Source of the DNA: Planctomycetota bacterium
Lineage (GTDB): Bacteria; Planctomycetota; Planctomycetia; Pirellulales; Pirellulaceae
Assembly (NCBI GenBank): GCA_016872775.1
Contig: VGZA01000045.1
Span: 1 to 48,352, forward strand
Reading direction: 5' to 3'
Length of the DNA stretch: 48,352 bases
A program made the translations under genes and the position numbers. Below the pieces are notes generated by a model, which was not told the origin of the DNA, made no database searches, and saw only the letters and a program-made list of their open reading frames with translations. Positions 36,481 to 44,649 of this stretch are shown in pieces. Each line of letters starts with the position of its first letter. The first letter of the stretch is position 1.

Positions 36481-38130
36481 TTACCGGGCGTCGCCCGAAA
36501 CGCGCCAGCGTGCGCGGAACAACCAGATCATCAACAGCAGCAAGCCACCGTTCAGGAACAAGGTCACCAGCGCGTAACCGGCGACCAATGGCCAGCTCCC
36601 GGGAACGACGAATTCGGGACCCTTGGTCGTGATCACGTCCATGTCGATCGGGACGTTGAACACGGCCGAGAACGGGCTGAGCATCCCAAGTAATCGGACG
36701 ACCGGTGTCATCGGTCCATCCGGAAAGAACGCGTCGGCGAAAGATTGGATGGCAAGCGGCAGAAAGAACAGGGTTGAGATCAGCAGATAGGTCGACATCA
36801 GACTGACGGAAGTTTTGTGGAAAATTACCGAACAGAACAAGGCCAGCATCGCCGTGGTCATGCAGGTCATAATGACAATCAGCAGGTAGACAAGAACTGC
36901 TGGAATATTAATCCAATATGCCGCCACCATCAGGCATGCCAGGGCGACAGGCCAGACGAGGAACAAGGTGAGCACGCTGGAGATGCGTAGTCCGGCAATC
37001 AGTTTTCCCCAGAGGATCTGCCAAGGTGTGATGACGGTGGTGAGCAGCAGATCGAGCGTTTCCCGCTCCCGTTCGCTTGTGACGCTGCCGGCGGAGAATA
37101 CAGGTCCGACCAGCAAGTTAAAAACGAGTACATAGCTGATATACCAGGGTGCGTACTGCGGCCAGATGTAGAGGCAGGCGGCCATCAACGGGATCGCCAG
37201 CAGCATACTGATCTGGATGACGAGCCGCAGCATCAGGGTCCCCTGGCTGAAGATCTCACTGCGGATTTCTTTATCGTAGACCGGGTTTGCGCCGTCCTCC
37301 ATGAAGTCGTCGCGTTTCGCCGGCGCGAACAGTTTGTCGGGAAACTGGTCGCGCTGAATGACCAGTCCCACCGCTTGCTGGGCTTCCTGTTCCAGGTCGA
37401 CGACTTCCTGCCCTTCGCTGCCGACATCGGGCGGGTGCAGCAGCCGTAGGCTGGTATTCACCAGCAGCACGGCGATGACGAGCGATCCGATGGTCGGCAC
37501 CAGGATGATCGTCAGCCAGAACCGGAATTCACCCATGTTTCCCAGCCAGTACCAAGCCAGACCGCCACACAGCGCGAGGGGCAGAATCAACATGTAGGAA
37601 ACGACGAGCGACGAGGCGGTGCGTTTGAAGTAGCTGCTGCAGGCGACGCTGATCGCGCCGAAGGTGAGTACCGACACGATCAGTGCAAGGTAGGCGGCAA
37701 GCACTTCGTAAAACGAAACACCGCCCAGCGGCAGGCAGAGTACGATAATCGGCAGCGATGCGAATATCAGCACGGCGAGATGCGTGAGCGACGCGACCAT
37801 CTTCCCCAGAACGATCGCGGCCGGACGGAGCGGGCTGGCGAGCAGCATCTCGTACGTCTTTCGCTCTTTCTCGCCGGTAATCGTCCCGGCGGCAAAACTC
37901 GGGGCCATCACCGACGCCAGAATATACTGGCCGACGAAGAACAGATCGGAGAGCGTGCGCGCGGCGTCCGGTTCGGCGCTCAAGTCAAGCCGTTCGACGC
38001 CGCGAGGCCAGGCAAAGTAAACCACCACGGCCAACAGCGCCTGGTACAACAGCAACAGCACGAAGGCCCGCGCCATGCGCAGATTGACGAGCAGTTCGCG
38101 CTGCAGCACCGGGTTTTCGAGGATATACAT
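36481..38130 (-). CDS. ABC-2 type permease with duplicated halves
   Basis: The 549-residue inner-membrane protein has about 12 hydrophobic segments and two similar halves. Each half has the ABC-2 permease signature after its second helix: TGEKERKTYEMLLASPLRP (near 83-101) in the first and SERERETLDLLLTTVITPWQ in the second. The soluble part between them (about 250-300) is acidic. In many bacteria these halves are separate subunits or NosY/GldF-like proteins. No ATP-binding partner gene is adjacent on either side, so the ATPase must be encoded elsewhere. It is preceded on the same strand by no close gene. Confidence 0.82.
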   Translation of the reverse strand: MYILENPVLQRELLVNLRMARAFVLLLLYQALLAVVVYFAWPRGVERLDLSAEPDAARTLSDLFFVGQYILASVMAPSFAAGTITGEKERKTYEMLLASPLRPAAIVLGKMVASLTHLAVLIFASLPIIVLCLPLGGVSFYEVLAAYLALIVSVLTFGAISVACSSYFKRTASSLVVSYMLILPLALCGGLAWYWLGNMGEFRFWLTIILVPTIGSLVIAVLLVNTSLRLLHPPDVGSEGQEVVDLEQEAQQAVGLVIQRDQFPDKLFAPAKRDDFMEDGANPVYDKEIRSEIFSQGTLMLRLVIQISMLLAIPLMAACLYIWPQYAPWYISYVLVFNLLVGPVFSAGSVTSERERETLDLLLTTVITPWQILWGKLIAGLRISSVLTLFLVWPVALACLMVAAYWINIPAVLVYLLIVIMTCMTTAMLALFCSVIFHKTSVSLMSTYLLISTLFFLPLAIQSFADAFFPDGPMTPVVRLLGMLSPFSAVFNVPIDMDVITTKGPEFVVPGSWPLVAGYALVTLFLNGGLLLLMIWLFRARWRVSGDAR

Positions 38131-38310
38131 GCGACGACGATCAGAGCGACTAGCTGACGCGGAACGAACCTTGCGACAAGCTACCGTGGAACGGACCCCG
38201 ACTAATCCACGCGGCGTCCGCGCCGTTGGTTCTGGATTCTCAACATTGCCCGCGGAGATGTCAACCGGCGAGCGGTCGACGCGCGATACGCGTTGCCGCT
38301 TGCCGTGGCC

Positions 38311-40614
38311 TTACTTTTCATGGTAGATCAGCACGGGTGCCAGGAGACCGCCGGTGCCAAGTTCATTCAGCCCTGTTCGCGTTCCGACGATGGCGAGCTG
38401 GTTATCGGCGTCGGGGTGAACAAGCGACGTGACCTCAAAGGAAAATGGCTGGCAGAAACCGTTCGGTTCCTCGGATTCGTTTCCCTGCGCGTCGCGGCTT
38501 TTCGCCGACTGGCCGTTGACGTACAGGCGGCAGCCGCCGTCGCCGCCACCGACCCAGACATAGACCTTCTTGCCGGACGGCAGAGGGCCAATCCGCACGC
38601 GACCGCGGTACCAGACAGGTCCGTAATAGGCTTCGAGCCCCAGCGTGGACCAGGTCTCGATCGCCACGTTGGTCGTTTTCCATTCCTGATCGGGATGTTC
38701 GGCGAGCATCCATCCGCCGCCGTTACCCTGATTGTCTTTGTCCACCGCATACCGCCATTCAACGATCGGCGGCGTCGCGATCACGAACTCGCGCCCGATA
38801 CGCGCCAGGTCTTTGTAACCGGGATGAAAAAAGGCATCGAAATACAGCCCGGCAATCGTCTGCGGCGCCCAGACCGTTTTGGTGAACGCCGCATTGACTT
38901 CGTATCGATCCGCCAGTTCCCGATGGGTCCGCAACCAGCGCGCGCTGTCGGCGTCCAGTTCCGCGTAGCGGCCGGCCATGAAGTCACGCCGCAACTTCAT
39001 GAACAATTCGTGCTGGCGCAGTGACGCGTCCGCCAGCGCGACCCGTTCGGATTCGATCGTTGTGCGGCATGCATTGCGCGCCGCGTCCATCAACCGCCGT
39101 GCCTCGGCCATCCGTTGTGGGGTGAATCGAGCCAGGTAACTGAAGCCGCAGCCGGCATGCTCCGGCGAATCGGTCCAGCAGCGATCGAGATGAGCCCAAT
39201 ACTCGGCCATCGGTCCTGCGGCGGCGCCGTAAAACACCCTGTACATCTCCTGCAGAATCTCCGCCGGGTTGGCGCGAGGATTCCATGCCATCCGCATGCC
39301 GACATAAAGCCCGGGCGTGAACGATTCGAAATTCGGCATCGTCTCCGGCGTCCACATCGTCACGCCATTGGCGTACTGCACCGGCAACTCGCGAAGATTG
39401 CGCGCGATCGCCGGGAAAGGCGCCGCCACTTCCGCCAGATGAAAGTAGTACTCGTACATCGCCACGTTCCTGCTCACCCGCCCCCAACCTTCCAGCAACT
39501 CGCGGATGCGACGCCGCGATTCACACTGCGGGTCGTCCAAAGTGTGAGCTCGACAATAAGTGATCGGCGCCAACTGCGGAATCAACGCGGGATGCAGTTT
39601 CTCGCGCGTGGGCGGCCTCGTGAACTGAACGTACGCCAGAAATCCCAGCTTGACCGTCGGATGTCGCTCGGCGACCCGCTCCGCGATCCGGTTGGCAAAA
39701 TGCACGTAACGGTCGGTGATCGAAACGCACGCCATCGACGGATCCCAGTCTCCCGTGTCGAGGGCCTTGCATCGATCGCATTCACAGAAATCGACGCCGT
39801 CCCCGGGACTGATCGAAATGCATGCGACCGGATTCTTGTTGAGTCGCTCGATCAGACTGTCGGCGACCGCGCTGGAGACCTCCGGATTCGCCCAGCAGAT
39901 TCGGAATCCGACGTCGCACGAATGCAGCTTGCGAACGCCCTTGATTTCCGCGTTCCAGGTCGGGTTCTGCTCCAATTGACTTTTTGTCAGGTAGCTCTCC
40001 AGCGCGTGACCAGCGATGTAAGGAAATCCCCCCAGTCGATTGCGGCGCTTGAATGCATCGTCGGCGTAGATAATGTTCCGGGTCGCGGTTCCCGGAACGG
40101 CGCGTGCGTCACGCGCTTCGAACGTCGCGATCGGTCGGGATGGCACGACCTCCCCCAGATCGCCGGGAACGATCCACCGGCAACCCAGGTCGTGCAGGAA
40201 CTCGTAGATCGCGTAACTCAATCCCTCGTCGGTCTCCCCCTGGATGCCGATGGCTCGCTCGGAAACGACCAGACGATATCCTTGCCGGAATTCGGTGGTC
40301 ATACCGATCGGCCCGACTTCCGCGTCGGCCAGGGAGCCGATCAGGATCGGAACCGGCACTTCCGCGGGCTGCGGGGGACGGGTGTGCATCGCGATCTTGG
40401 TACCCGTCATCCGCTCGAGGTACTGCGCAAGGTCGCGCACCGACTCCCTGGCTCGGACTCGCTCCGGCGAATCGACGATCTCCTTGGGTACGAAAATCGC
40501 CACGCGCGCAGTACCATTCTCCGCCAACACAATCGGCGCAGCAACGCTGATGGTTGGCGGGACTGCCAATACGGCCACAACCAGCCCACACCAGAGTGTT
40601 CGCAAACAGTGCAT
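38311..40614 (-). CDS. Exported DUF4838 domain protein
   Basis: The 767-residue protein has a signal peptide (TLWCGLVVAVLAVPPTISVA). Near residue 30-170 is the alpha-glucuronidase-like N-terminal fold often found before DUF4838 (YLERMTGTKI, LIGSLADAEV, EFLHDLGCRWIVPGD). DUF4838 itself carries ISISPGDGVDFCECDRC near residue 276. The last 150 residues look like a jelly-roll carbohydrate-binding domain (VWVGGGDGGCRLYVNGQSA). The family is thought to act on polysaccharides outside the cytoplasm, but no activity is established to my knowledge. It is divergent from the flippase gene. Confidence 0.85.
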   Translation of the reverse strand: MHCLRTLWCGLVVAVLAVPPTISVAAPIVLAENGTARVAIFVPKEIVDSPERVRARESVRDLAQYLERMTGTKIAMHTRPPQPAEVPVPILIGSLADAEVGPIGMTTEFRQGYRLVVSERAIGIQGETDEGLSYAIYEFLHDLGCRWIVPGDLGEVVPSRPIATFEARDARAVPGTATRNIIYADDAFKRRNRLGGFPYIAGHALESYLTKSQLEQNPTWNAEIKGVRKLHSCDVGFRICWANPEVSSAVADSLIERLNKNPVACISISPGDGVDFCECDRCKALDTGDWDPSMACVSITDRYVHFANRIAERVAERHPTVKLGFLAYVQFTRPPTREKLHPALIPQLAPITYCRAHTLDDPQCESRRRIRELLEGWGRVSRNVAMYEYYFHLAEVAAPFPAIARNLRELPVQYANGVTMWTPETMPNFESFTPGLYVGMRMAWNPRANPAEILQEMYRVFYGAAAGPMAEYWAHLDRCWTDSPEHAGCGFSYLARFTPQRMAEARRLMDAARNACRTTIESERVALADASLRQHELFMKLRRDFMAGRYAELDADSARWLRTHRELADRYEVNAAFTKTVWAPQTIAGLYFDAFFHPGYKDLARIGREFVIATPPIVEWRYAVDKDNQGNGGGWMLAEHPDQEWKTTNVAIETWSTLGLEAYYGPVWYRGRVRIGPLPSGKKVYVWVGGGDGGCRLYVNGQSAKSRDAQGNESEEPNGFCQPFSFEVTSLVHPDADNQLAIVGTRTGLNELGTGGLLAPVLIYHEK

Positions 40615-40752
40615 TCCACGCTCCCTGTAGCAGGCAACCGAACCGTAACGCCGGGTTGCCGGCCGGGTATTCGGGTTGCGGAACTGGATCGAGCAACGTT
40701 GTGTTGTCGTCGTTTGGGTAGCGTAGCGAAAAGCGGCGAAGAAGGAAGCAGG

Positions 40753-40774
40753 TTCGAAACAAGTTTCGAGTTAC
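40753..40774. repeat. Palindromic repeat, single copy
   Basis: TTCGAAACAAGTTTCGAG plus TTAC is one copy of the dispersed palindrome, with two mismatches in the right arm and the outer left arm missing. It lies in the divergent gap between the DUF4838 and flippase genes, just upstream of the predicted promoter at 40786. Confidence 0.75.
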
Positions 40775-40785
40775 GTAACGGATTC

Positions 40786-40814
40786 TTGACAACGGCGACA
40801 TTTCCGACTTAGCT
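40786..40814 (+). promoter_or_regulatory. Predicted promoter of the flippase gene
   Basis: TTGACA (40786-40791), a 17-base spacer, then TTAGCT (40809-40814, a weak -10). Transcription would begin near 40821, on top of the most upstream possible start codon (TTG 40822), which argues for a later start of the gene. Confidence 0.4.
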
Positions 40815-40821
40815 TGAACCA

Positions 40822-42252
40822 TTGGGTATCGCAACAAGAGTAGCCGCTGATTGTTCTGCTTGTCCCCGGCCGATCGTGGCCGGTTTTCCGACGAGCCCAC
40901 TCGTACTTGATCGGGATCGCATCTTGGCCGACTCTTCGACGTCGCTCCGTGGTAATTCGGGCTGGATGATGTTGGGCAACGGCGTGTTCGCCGTCTGCCA
41001 ATGGGGCCTGTTGGCGCTTTTGACCCGCTTGGAGAGCAAGGCGACGGTTGGCGAATACGTGCTGGCGCTGACGGTGACGACGCCGATTATGGCGCTTTGC
41101 CTGCTGCAGCTGCGGTTGGTCCAGGCAACGGACAGCGCGAGGGAATTCGCGTTCCCGGACTATCTGGGACTGCGTTTGCTGGCGATCGGCGTGGCGTTGC
41201 TGGCGATCGTGTTTGTCGTCGGGCTGAAGCAATATGACCGACGGACGAACGGAGTCATCTTTGCGGTATTCAGCATTGCGTTTGTGGATGCCTTGCACGA
41301 CGTGGTGTACGGGTTGCTGCAACAACGCGAGAAGATGCAGTGGATCGCGCGATCGTTGCTGCTGCGCGGGTGTGGCGCCTGGTTGTGCTTCGCGATATTG
41401 CTGCTGATCGGTGGCGGCCTGCAGTGGGCGTTGGTGGCGATGATGGTCTGTCGCCTGGCAGTATTGCTGATCTTTGATCTGCGCAACGTCCGCGCGGCAC
41501 TCGCGCTGCACCTTCCCTCGGAGCGCCACGCAGCCGCGAACCCCGCCGCGTGGCGCGACATGGTGCCGCGTTTCGCGTTGTCACCGCTCAGGCGATTGTT
41601 CCTGTGCGCACTGCCCCTGGGGCTGGTCATGATGCTGATCGTCCTCGGCAGTAATCTGCCTCGATTTGCGATCGAGGAGTTCGCGGGAAAAGAAGCACTG
41701 GGCGTGTTTGGAGCAGTCGGCTATTTAAGCGTTGCGGGAACGATCGTGATCGGTGCCTTGGGCGAATCGGCCAGTGCGCGATTGGCCCGAAGCTATGCAC
41801 GGGGCGAACGACGTGAGTTTCTGGAACTCGTCGGCAAGATGAGCGGCATCGCGGTCGGACTGGGTGTGGCGGGGGTGATCCTGGCCGTCGTCGCGCACCG
41901 GCCACTGCTGGCATGGCTGTACGGTCCGGCTTACGCGGATCACGGCGAGATCCTGATCTGGCTGATGGTCGCCGCCGGAATCGGCTACCTGGGATCGATG
42001 CTCGGTTATGCCGTAACCGCCGCCCGTTTCTTTCGGGCTCAGATGCCGTTATTCGCCCTGATCGTCGCGGTTTCCGCCATCGGTTCCTGGTGGCTGGTTC
42101 CCGCTCACGGTTTGTTCGGCGCTGCCTGGGTACTCGTCATCATCGCCGCCGTTCAGGTTGCCGGACTGTTCCTCCTGCTGGCATGGGCGATGCGCCTGCA
42201 ATCGCCCGCCCCCGACAACGGCGAAACTCCCTCGCAACTCCCAACAACCTAA
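40822..42252 (+). CDS. Polysaccharide/lipid flippase, Wzx-like (MATE/MVF superfamily)
   Basis: This inner-membrane protein of up to 476 residues has 12 or more hydrophobic segments. Features are the N-terminal SLRGNSGWMMLGNGVFAVCQ and the central loop and helix NLPRFAIEEFAGKEALGVF, which is characteristic of O-antigen flippases and lipopolysaccharide biosynthesis proteins. Such proteins flip lipid-linked sugars across the membrane. The start is uncertain: TTG 40822 would be at the predicted transcription start; GTG 40876 or TTG 40924 give a shorter leader before the first helix. No glycosyltransferase gene is adjacent. The divergent DUF4838 gene may be linked through extracellular polysaccharide, but this is only suggestive. 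Confidence 0.82.
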   Translation: MGIATRVAADCSACPRPIVAGFPTSPLVLDRDRILADSSTSLRGNSGWMMLGNGVFAVCQWGLLALLTRLESKATVGEYVLALTVTTPIMALCLLQLRLVQATDSAREFAFPDYLGLRLLAIGVALLAIVFVVGLKQYDRRTNGVIFAVFSIAFVDALHDVVYGLLQQREKMQWIARSLLLRGCGAWLCFAILLLIGGGLQWALVAMMVCRLAVLLIFDLRNVRAALALHLPSERHAAANPAAWRDMVPRFALSPLRRLFLCALPLGLVMMLIVLGSNLPRFAIEEFAGKEALGVFGAVGYLSVAGTIVIGALGESASARLARSYARGERREFLELVGKMSGIAVGLGVAGVILAVVAHRPLLAWLYGPAYADHGEILIWLMVAAGIGYLGSMLGYAVTAARFFRAQMPLFALIVAVSAIGSWWLVPAHGLFGAAWVLVIIAAVQVAGLFLLLAWAMRLQSPAPDNGETPSQLPTT

Positions 42253-42383
42253 ACCTAGCGGCGCAAGCCGCAATTGTCGTTCAGGACTGGGGGACTCGAT
42301 ATTGGCTAGCCGATCTGCACTCAAGTAGACTCAAAGCGAAGGGCCCGTTGTACCGGCGTACCGTTCCCGAAGATGAGGCAACC

Positions 42384-43817
42384 ATGAATCGCAAGCGAAG
42401 GCACTGTTCCGGACCGATGACGCGGCGCGAGTTTCTCTCTGCCGGCGGATTGGGGATCGGAACGTTGGCGGTTGGCGGACTGACCATCTCCGACCTGTTC
42501 CGAATACAGGCACAAGCGGCGGAAGCGGGCCGCCGTATCGATCCAGATACCTCGGTCATATTTGTCTGGCTTCCAGGCGGACCGCCACATTTGGATATGT
42601 ACGACATGAAACCGGACATTTCGTCCGACTACCGCGGCTTGTTCCGACCGATCGCCAGCCGCGTCCCGGGGATCGACGTCTGTGAATTGATGCCGCGTCA
42701 TGCCGCGATTGCCGATAAGTTCGTGGTCGTCCGATCAGTATCGCACACCTTCGCCGACCATGGCGGCGGTCACAAGCGGATGATGACGGGCCGAATCCCA
42801 GCGACGCCCGTCGATACGGTGAACGACGCGCCGGCGACCGGTTCGATCGTGGCCAGGTGCCGTGAATCGATCGATAACGGGTTGCCGAACTACGTCTCGA
42901 TGAATCCAGGCGGTCGGATCAACGATGTCTTCGCGCAAGGGCCCGCCTACCTGGGCCAGGCCTATCTGCCGTTCAATGTCGAGGGTGATCCGTCCAATCC
43001 GAGCTTTTTCGTCCCCAACATCGCGCCGACGACGACTGCGGGCGAACGCGTGGATCAACGCATGGCGCTGCTGGCGCGGCTCGACCGCATCGAACGCGGA
43101 CTCGATGCTTCCCGCGCTATGGAATCGCTCGACCGCTACCAGCAGCGCGCCGTCAGCATGCTGCTGAGCGACCGCGCGAAGCGGGCTTTTGATCTGTCGT
43201 TGGAACCGGATGCCGTTCGCGACCGCTACGGCCGGCATTGCTGGGGGCAGCGAGCGCTACTCGCGCGCCGATTGGTGGAAGCCGGCGTAAGCTTCGTCAC
43301 CGTGGTCATGGAGAACCCCTACCAGTCGGGAGTAACGTTCCTGAAGCAGGGCGTCTACAATTGGGATTCGCATGCCGTGAATTGCCATATCTGGGACGAT
43401 CTGCACGTGCGGCTTCCAATATATGACCAAGCGGTGACGGCGTTGATCGAGGACGTTTATCAACGTGGTTTGGATCGAAAGACGCTGATTCTTGTAACCG
43501 GTGAATTTGGACGGACTCCCCGGCTGGAGAATTCAATCGGTTCCCAGACCGGCGTAATGCAGCCAGGGCGCGACCATTGGCCGCAAGCAATGTCGTTGAT
43601 TATGGCCGGCGGTGGAATGCGCACCGGGCAAGTCGTCGGATCAACGAATTCCAAAGGCGAATACCCGGCCGACCGTCCACTGACTCCCAATGACCTTTGG
43701 GCAACGGTCTATCACCATCTGGGAATCAACACCAACGATGCGTTCCCGGACCATCGTGGCCGACCGATGCCGATCCTCCCGTCGGGGGAACCGATCCACG
43801 AGCTTCTGCCGGCGTAA
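42384..43817 (+). CDS. DUF1501 (sulfatase-like) Tat-exported protein
   Basis: The 477-residue protein has a Tat signal with twin Arg 14-15 in TRREFLSAGGLGIGTLAVGG. DUF1501 belongs to the alkaline phosphatase/sulfatase superfamily: VIFVWLPGGPPHLDMYDMKP near the start, FADHGGGHKRMMTGR in the middle, and LVTGEFGRTP and GRDHWPQAMSLIMAGGGMRT near the end carry the conserved family residues. In planctomycetes this family is usually paired with a DUF1549/DUF1553 protein, which is absent here. ATG 42384 has GAGG seven bases upstream; the frame is open far upstream but the Tat signal fixes the start. It is convergent with lexA. Confidence 0.88.
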   Translation: MNRKRRHCSGPMTRREFLSAGGLGIGTLAVGGLTISDLFRIQAQAAEAGRRIDPDTSVIFVWLPGGPPHLDMYDMKPDISSDYRGLFRPIASRVPGIDVCELMPRHAAIADKFVVVRSVSHTFADHGGGHKRMMTGRIPATPVDTVNDAPATGSIVARCRESIDNGLPNYVSMNPGGRINDVFAQGPAYLGQAYLPFNVEGDPSNPSFFVPNIAPTTTAGERVDQRMALLARLDRIERGLDASRAMESLDRYQQRAVSMLLSDRAKRAFDLSLEPDAVRDRYGRHCWGQRALLARRLVEAGVSFVTVVMENPYQSGVTFLKQGVYNWDSHAVNCHIWDDLHVRLPIYDQAVTALIEDVYQRGLDRKTLILVTGEFGRTPRLENSIGSQTGVMQPGRDHWPQAMSLIMAGGGMRTGQVVGSTNSKGEYPADRPLTPNDLWATVYHHLGINTNDAFPDHRGRPMPILPSGEPIHELLPA

Positions 43818-43823
43818 CTCCGA

Positions 43824-44429
43824 TCAGATGCGGCGCACGACCCCGACGACGACTCCGAGCACAGAGACATCCGTCAGGTAAATCGGCGCCATCGACGCAT
43901 TGGCAGGCTGCAATCGGACGCGATTCGCTTCCGGATGCCAGTACTTCAACGTTGCCTCGCCGTCCGACGTTTGTGCGACCACCATCTGGCCCGGCGCAGC
44001 CGTTCGCTGCCGCTTGACGATCACATAATCGCCGTCCGCAATCTGGGCCTCGATCATGGAATCCCCACGCACCGACAAAACGAAATACGACTTGCGGTTG
44101 AACATCTCCGCAAAATCGATCCGTTCGGCAGGCTGCTCGATCGCCAGGGTCGTCAGACCAGCGGCCACCGTCCCCACCCATGGCAGCGTCCGTTCCTCGT
44201 CGATCGCCTCCTGCGCCAATTCAATCGCGCGGGATTTGTTGGGACTGCGAATGATCAGGCCTTTCTTCTCCAGCGCCTTAAGGTGGCACATCACCCCGTT
44301 CGGCGAACTAATGGCGAATTCCGAACCGATTTCGCGCACCGTCGGACCGTAGCCCCGTGAACGAATCTTGTCCCGGATGAACTCGTAGACTTCCTTCTGG
44401 CGGCTTGTCAGTTGGTCGAAGATTGGCAT
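43824..44429 (-). CDS. lexA: LexA repressor
   Basis: LexA represses the SOS regulon and cuts itself when RecA is active. The 201-residue protein has the winged helix-turn-helix (GYGPTVREIGSEFAISSPNG), the Ala90-Gly91 cleavage site in GTVAAGL, catalytic Ser124 in RGDSM and catalytic Lys162 in EATLKYW. All functional residues are present. A heptamer array abuts the ATG, leaving no room for a ribosome site; a sigma70-like promoter with a near-palindrome lies at 44517-44544, fitting autoregulation. No recA or imuB gene is adjacent. Confidence 0.96.
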   Translation of the reverse strand: MPIFDQLTSRQKEVYEFIRDKIRSRGYGPTVREIGSEFAISSPNGVMCHLKALEKKGLIIRSPNKSRAIELAQEAIDEERTLPWVGTVAAGLTTLAIEQPAERIDFAEMFNRKSYFVLSVRGDSMIEAQIADGDYVIVKRQRTAAPGQMVVAQTSDGEATLKYWHPEANRVRLQPANASMAPIYLTDVSVLGVVVGVVRRI

Positions 44430-44432
44430 GGT

Positions 44433-44481
44433 GGGTTACGGGTTTCGGGTAACGGGTTGCGGGTTGCGGGTTGCGGGTAAC
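44433..44481. repeat. Heptamer array in the lexA leader
   Basis: Seven consecutive 7-base units of the form GGGTNNC are present: GGGTTAC, GGGTTTC, GGGTAAC, three GGGTTGC and GGGTAAC. The array begins four bases upstream of the lexA start codon and is therefore inside the leader mRNA. Confidence 0.85.
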
Positions 44482-44516
44482 CGTCTCTTTGGGTTATCGG
44501 CCTGTTGGTGGACAAA

Positions 44517-44544
44517 AGTATAATATACGGACGTACAGAGTCAA
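44517..44544 (-). promoter_or_regulatory. Predicted lexA promoter with palindromic operator candidate
   Basis: On the minus strand TTGACT (44544-44539), a 16-base spacer and TATACT (44522-44517) form a good sigma70-type promoter. Within the spacer, ATACGGACGTAC (44525-44536) is a near-palindrome with one mismatch between half-sites. A site inside the lexA promoter is where a LexA operator is expected, but the sequence is not one of the well-known SOS boxes. Confidence 0.55.
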
Positions 44545-44618
44545 GAGGAACTTTGGCGCGGTGCCGCTACGAACCGCAAATGCTCGCACCTTTTACTCGC
44601 CGTAGATTCGCACTTCTA

Positions 44619-44638
44619 GACGGGCCAGGAGGCCCGTC
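44619..44638. terminator. Perfect hairpin downstream of the secreted unknown gene
   Basis: GACGGGCC-AGGA-GGCCCGTC is an eight-base perfect stem with a four-base loop, 11 bases beyond the stop of the gene at 44650-46584 (minus strand). It lacks a T-run. It may be a terminator or a dispersed repeat of the genome. Confidence 0.5.
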
Positions 44639-44649
44639 CTACGGGATCC

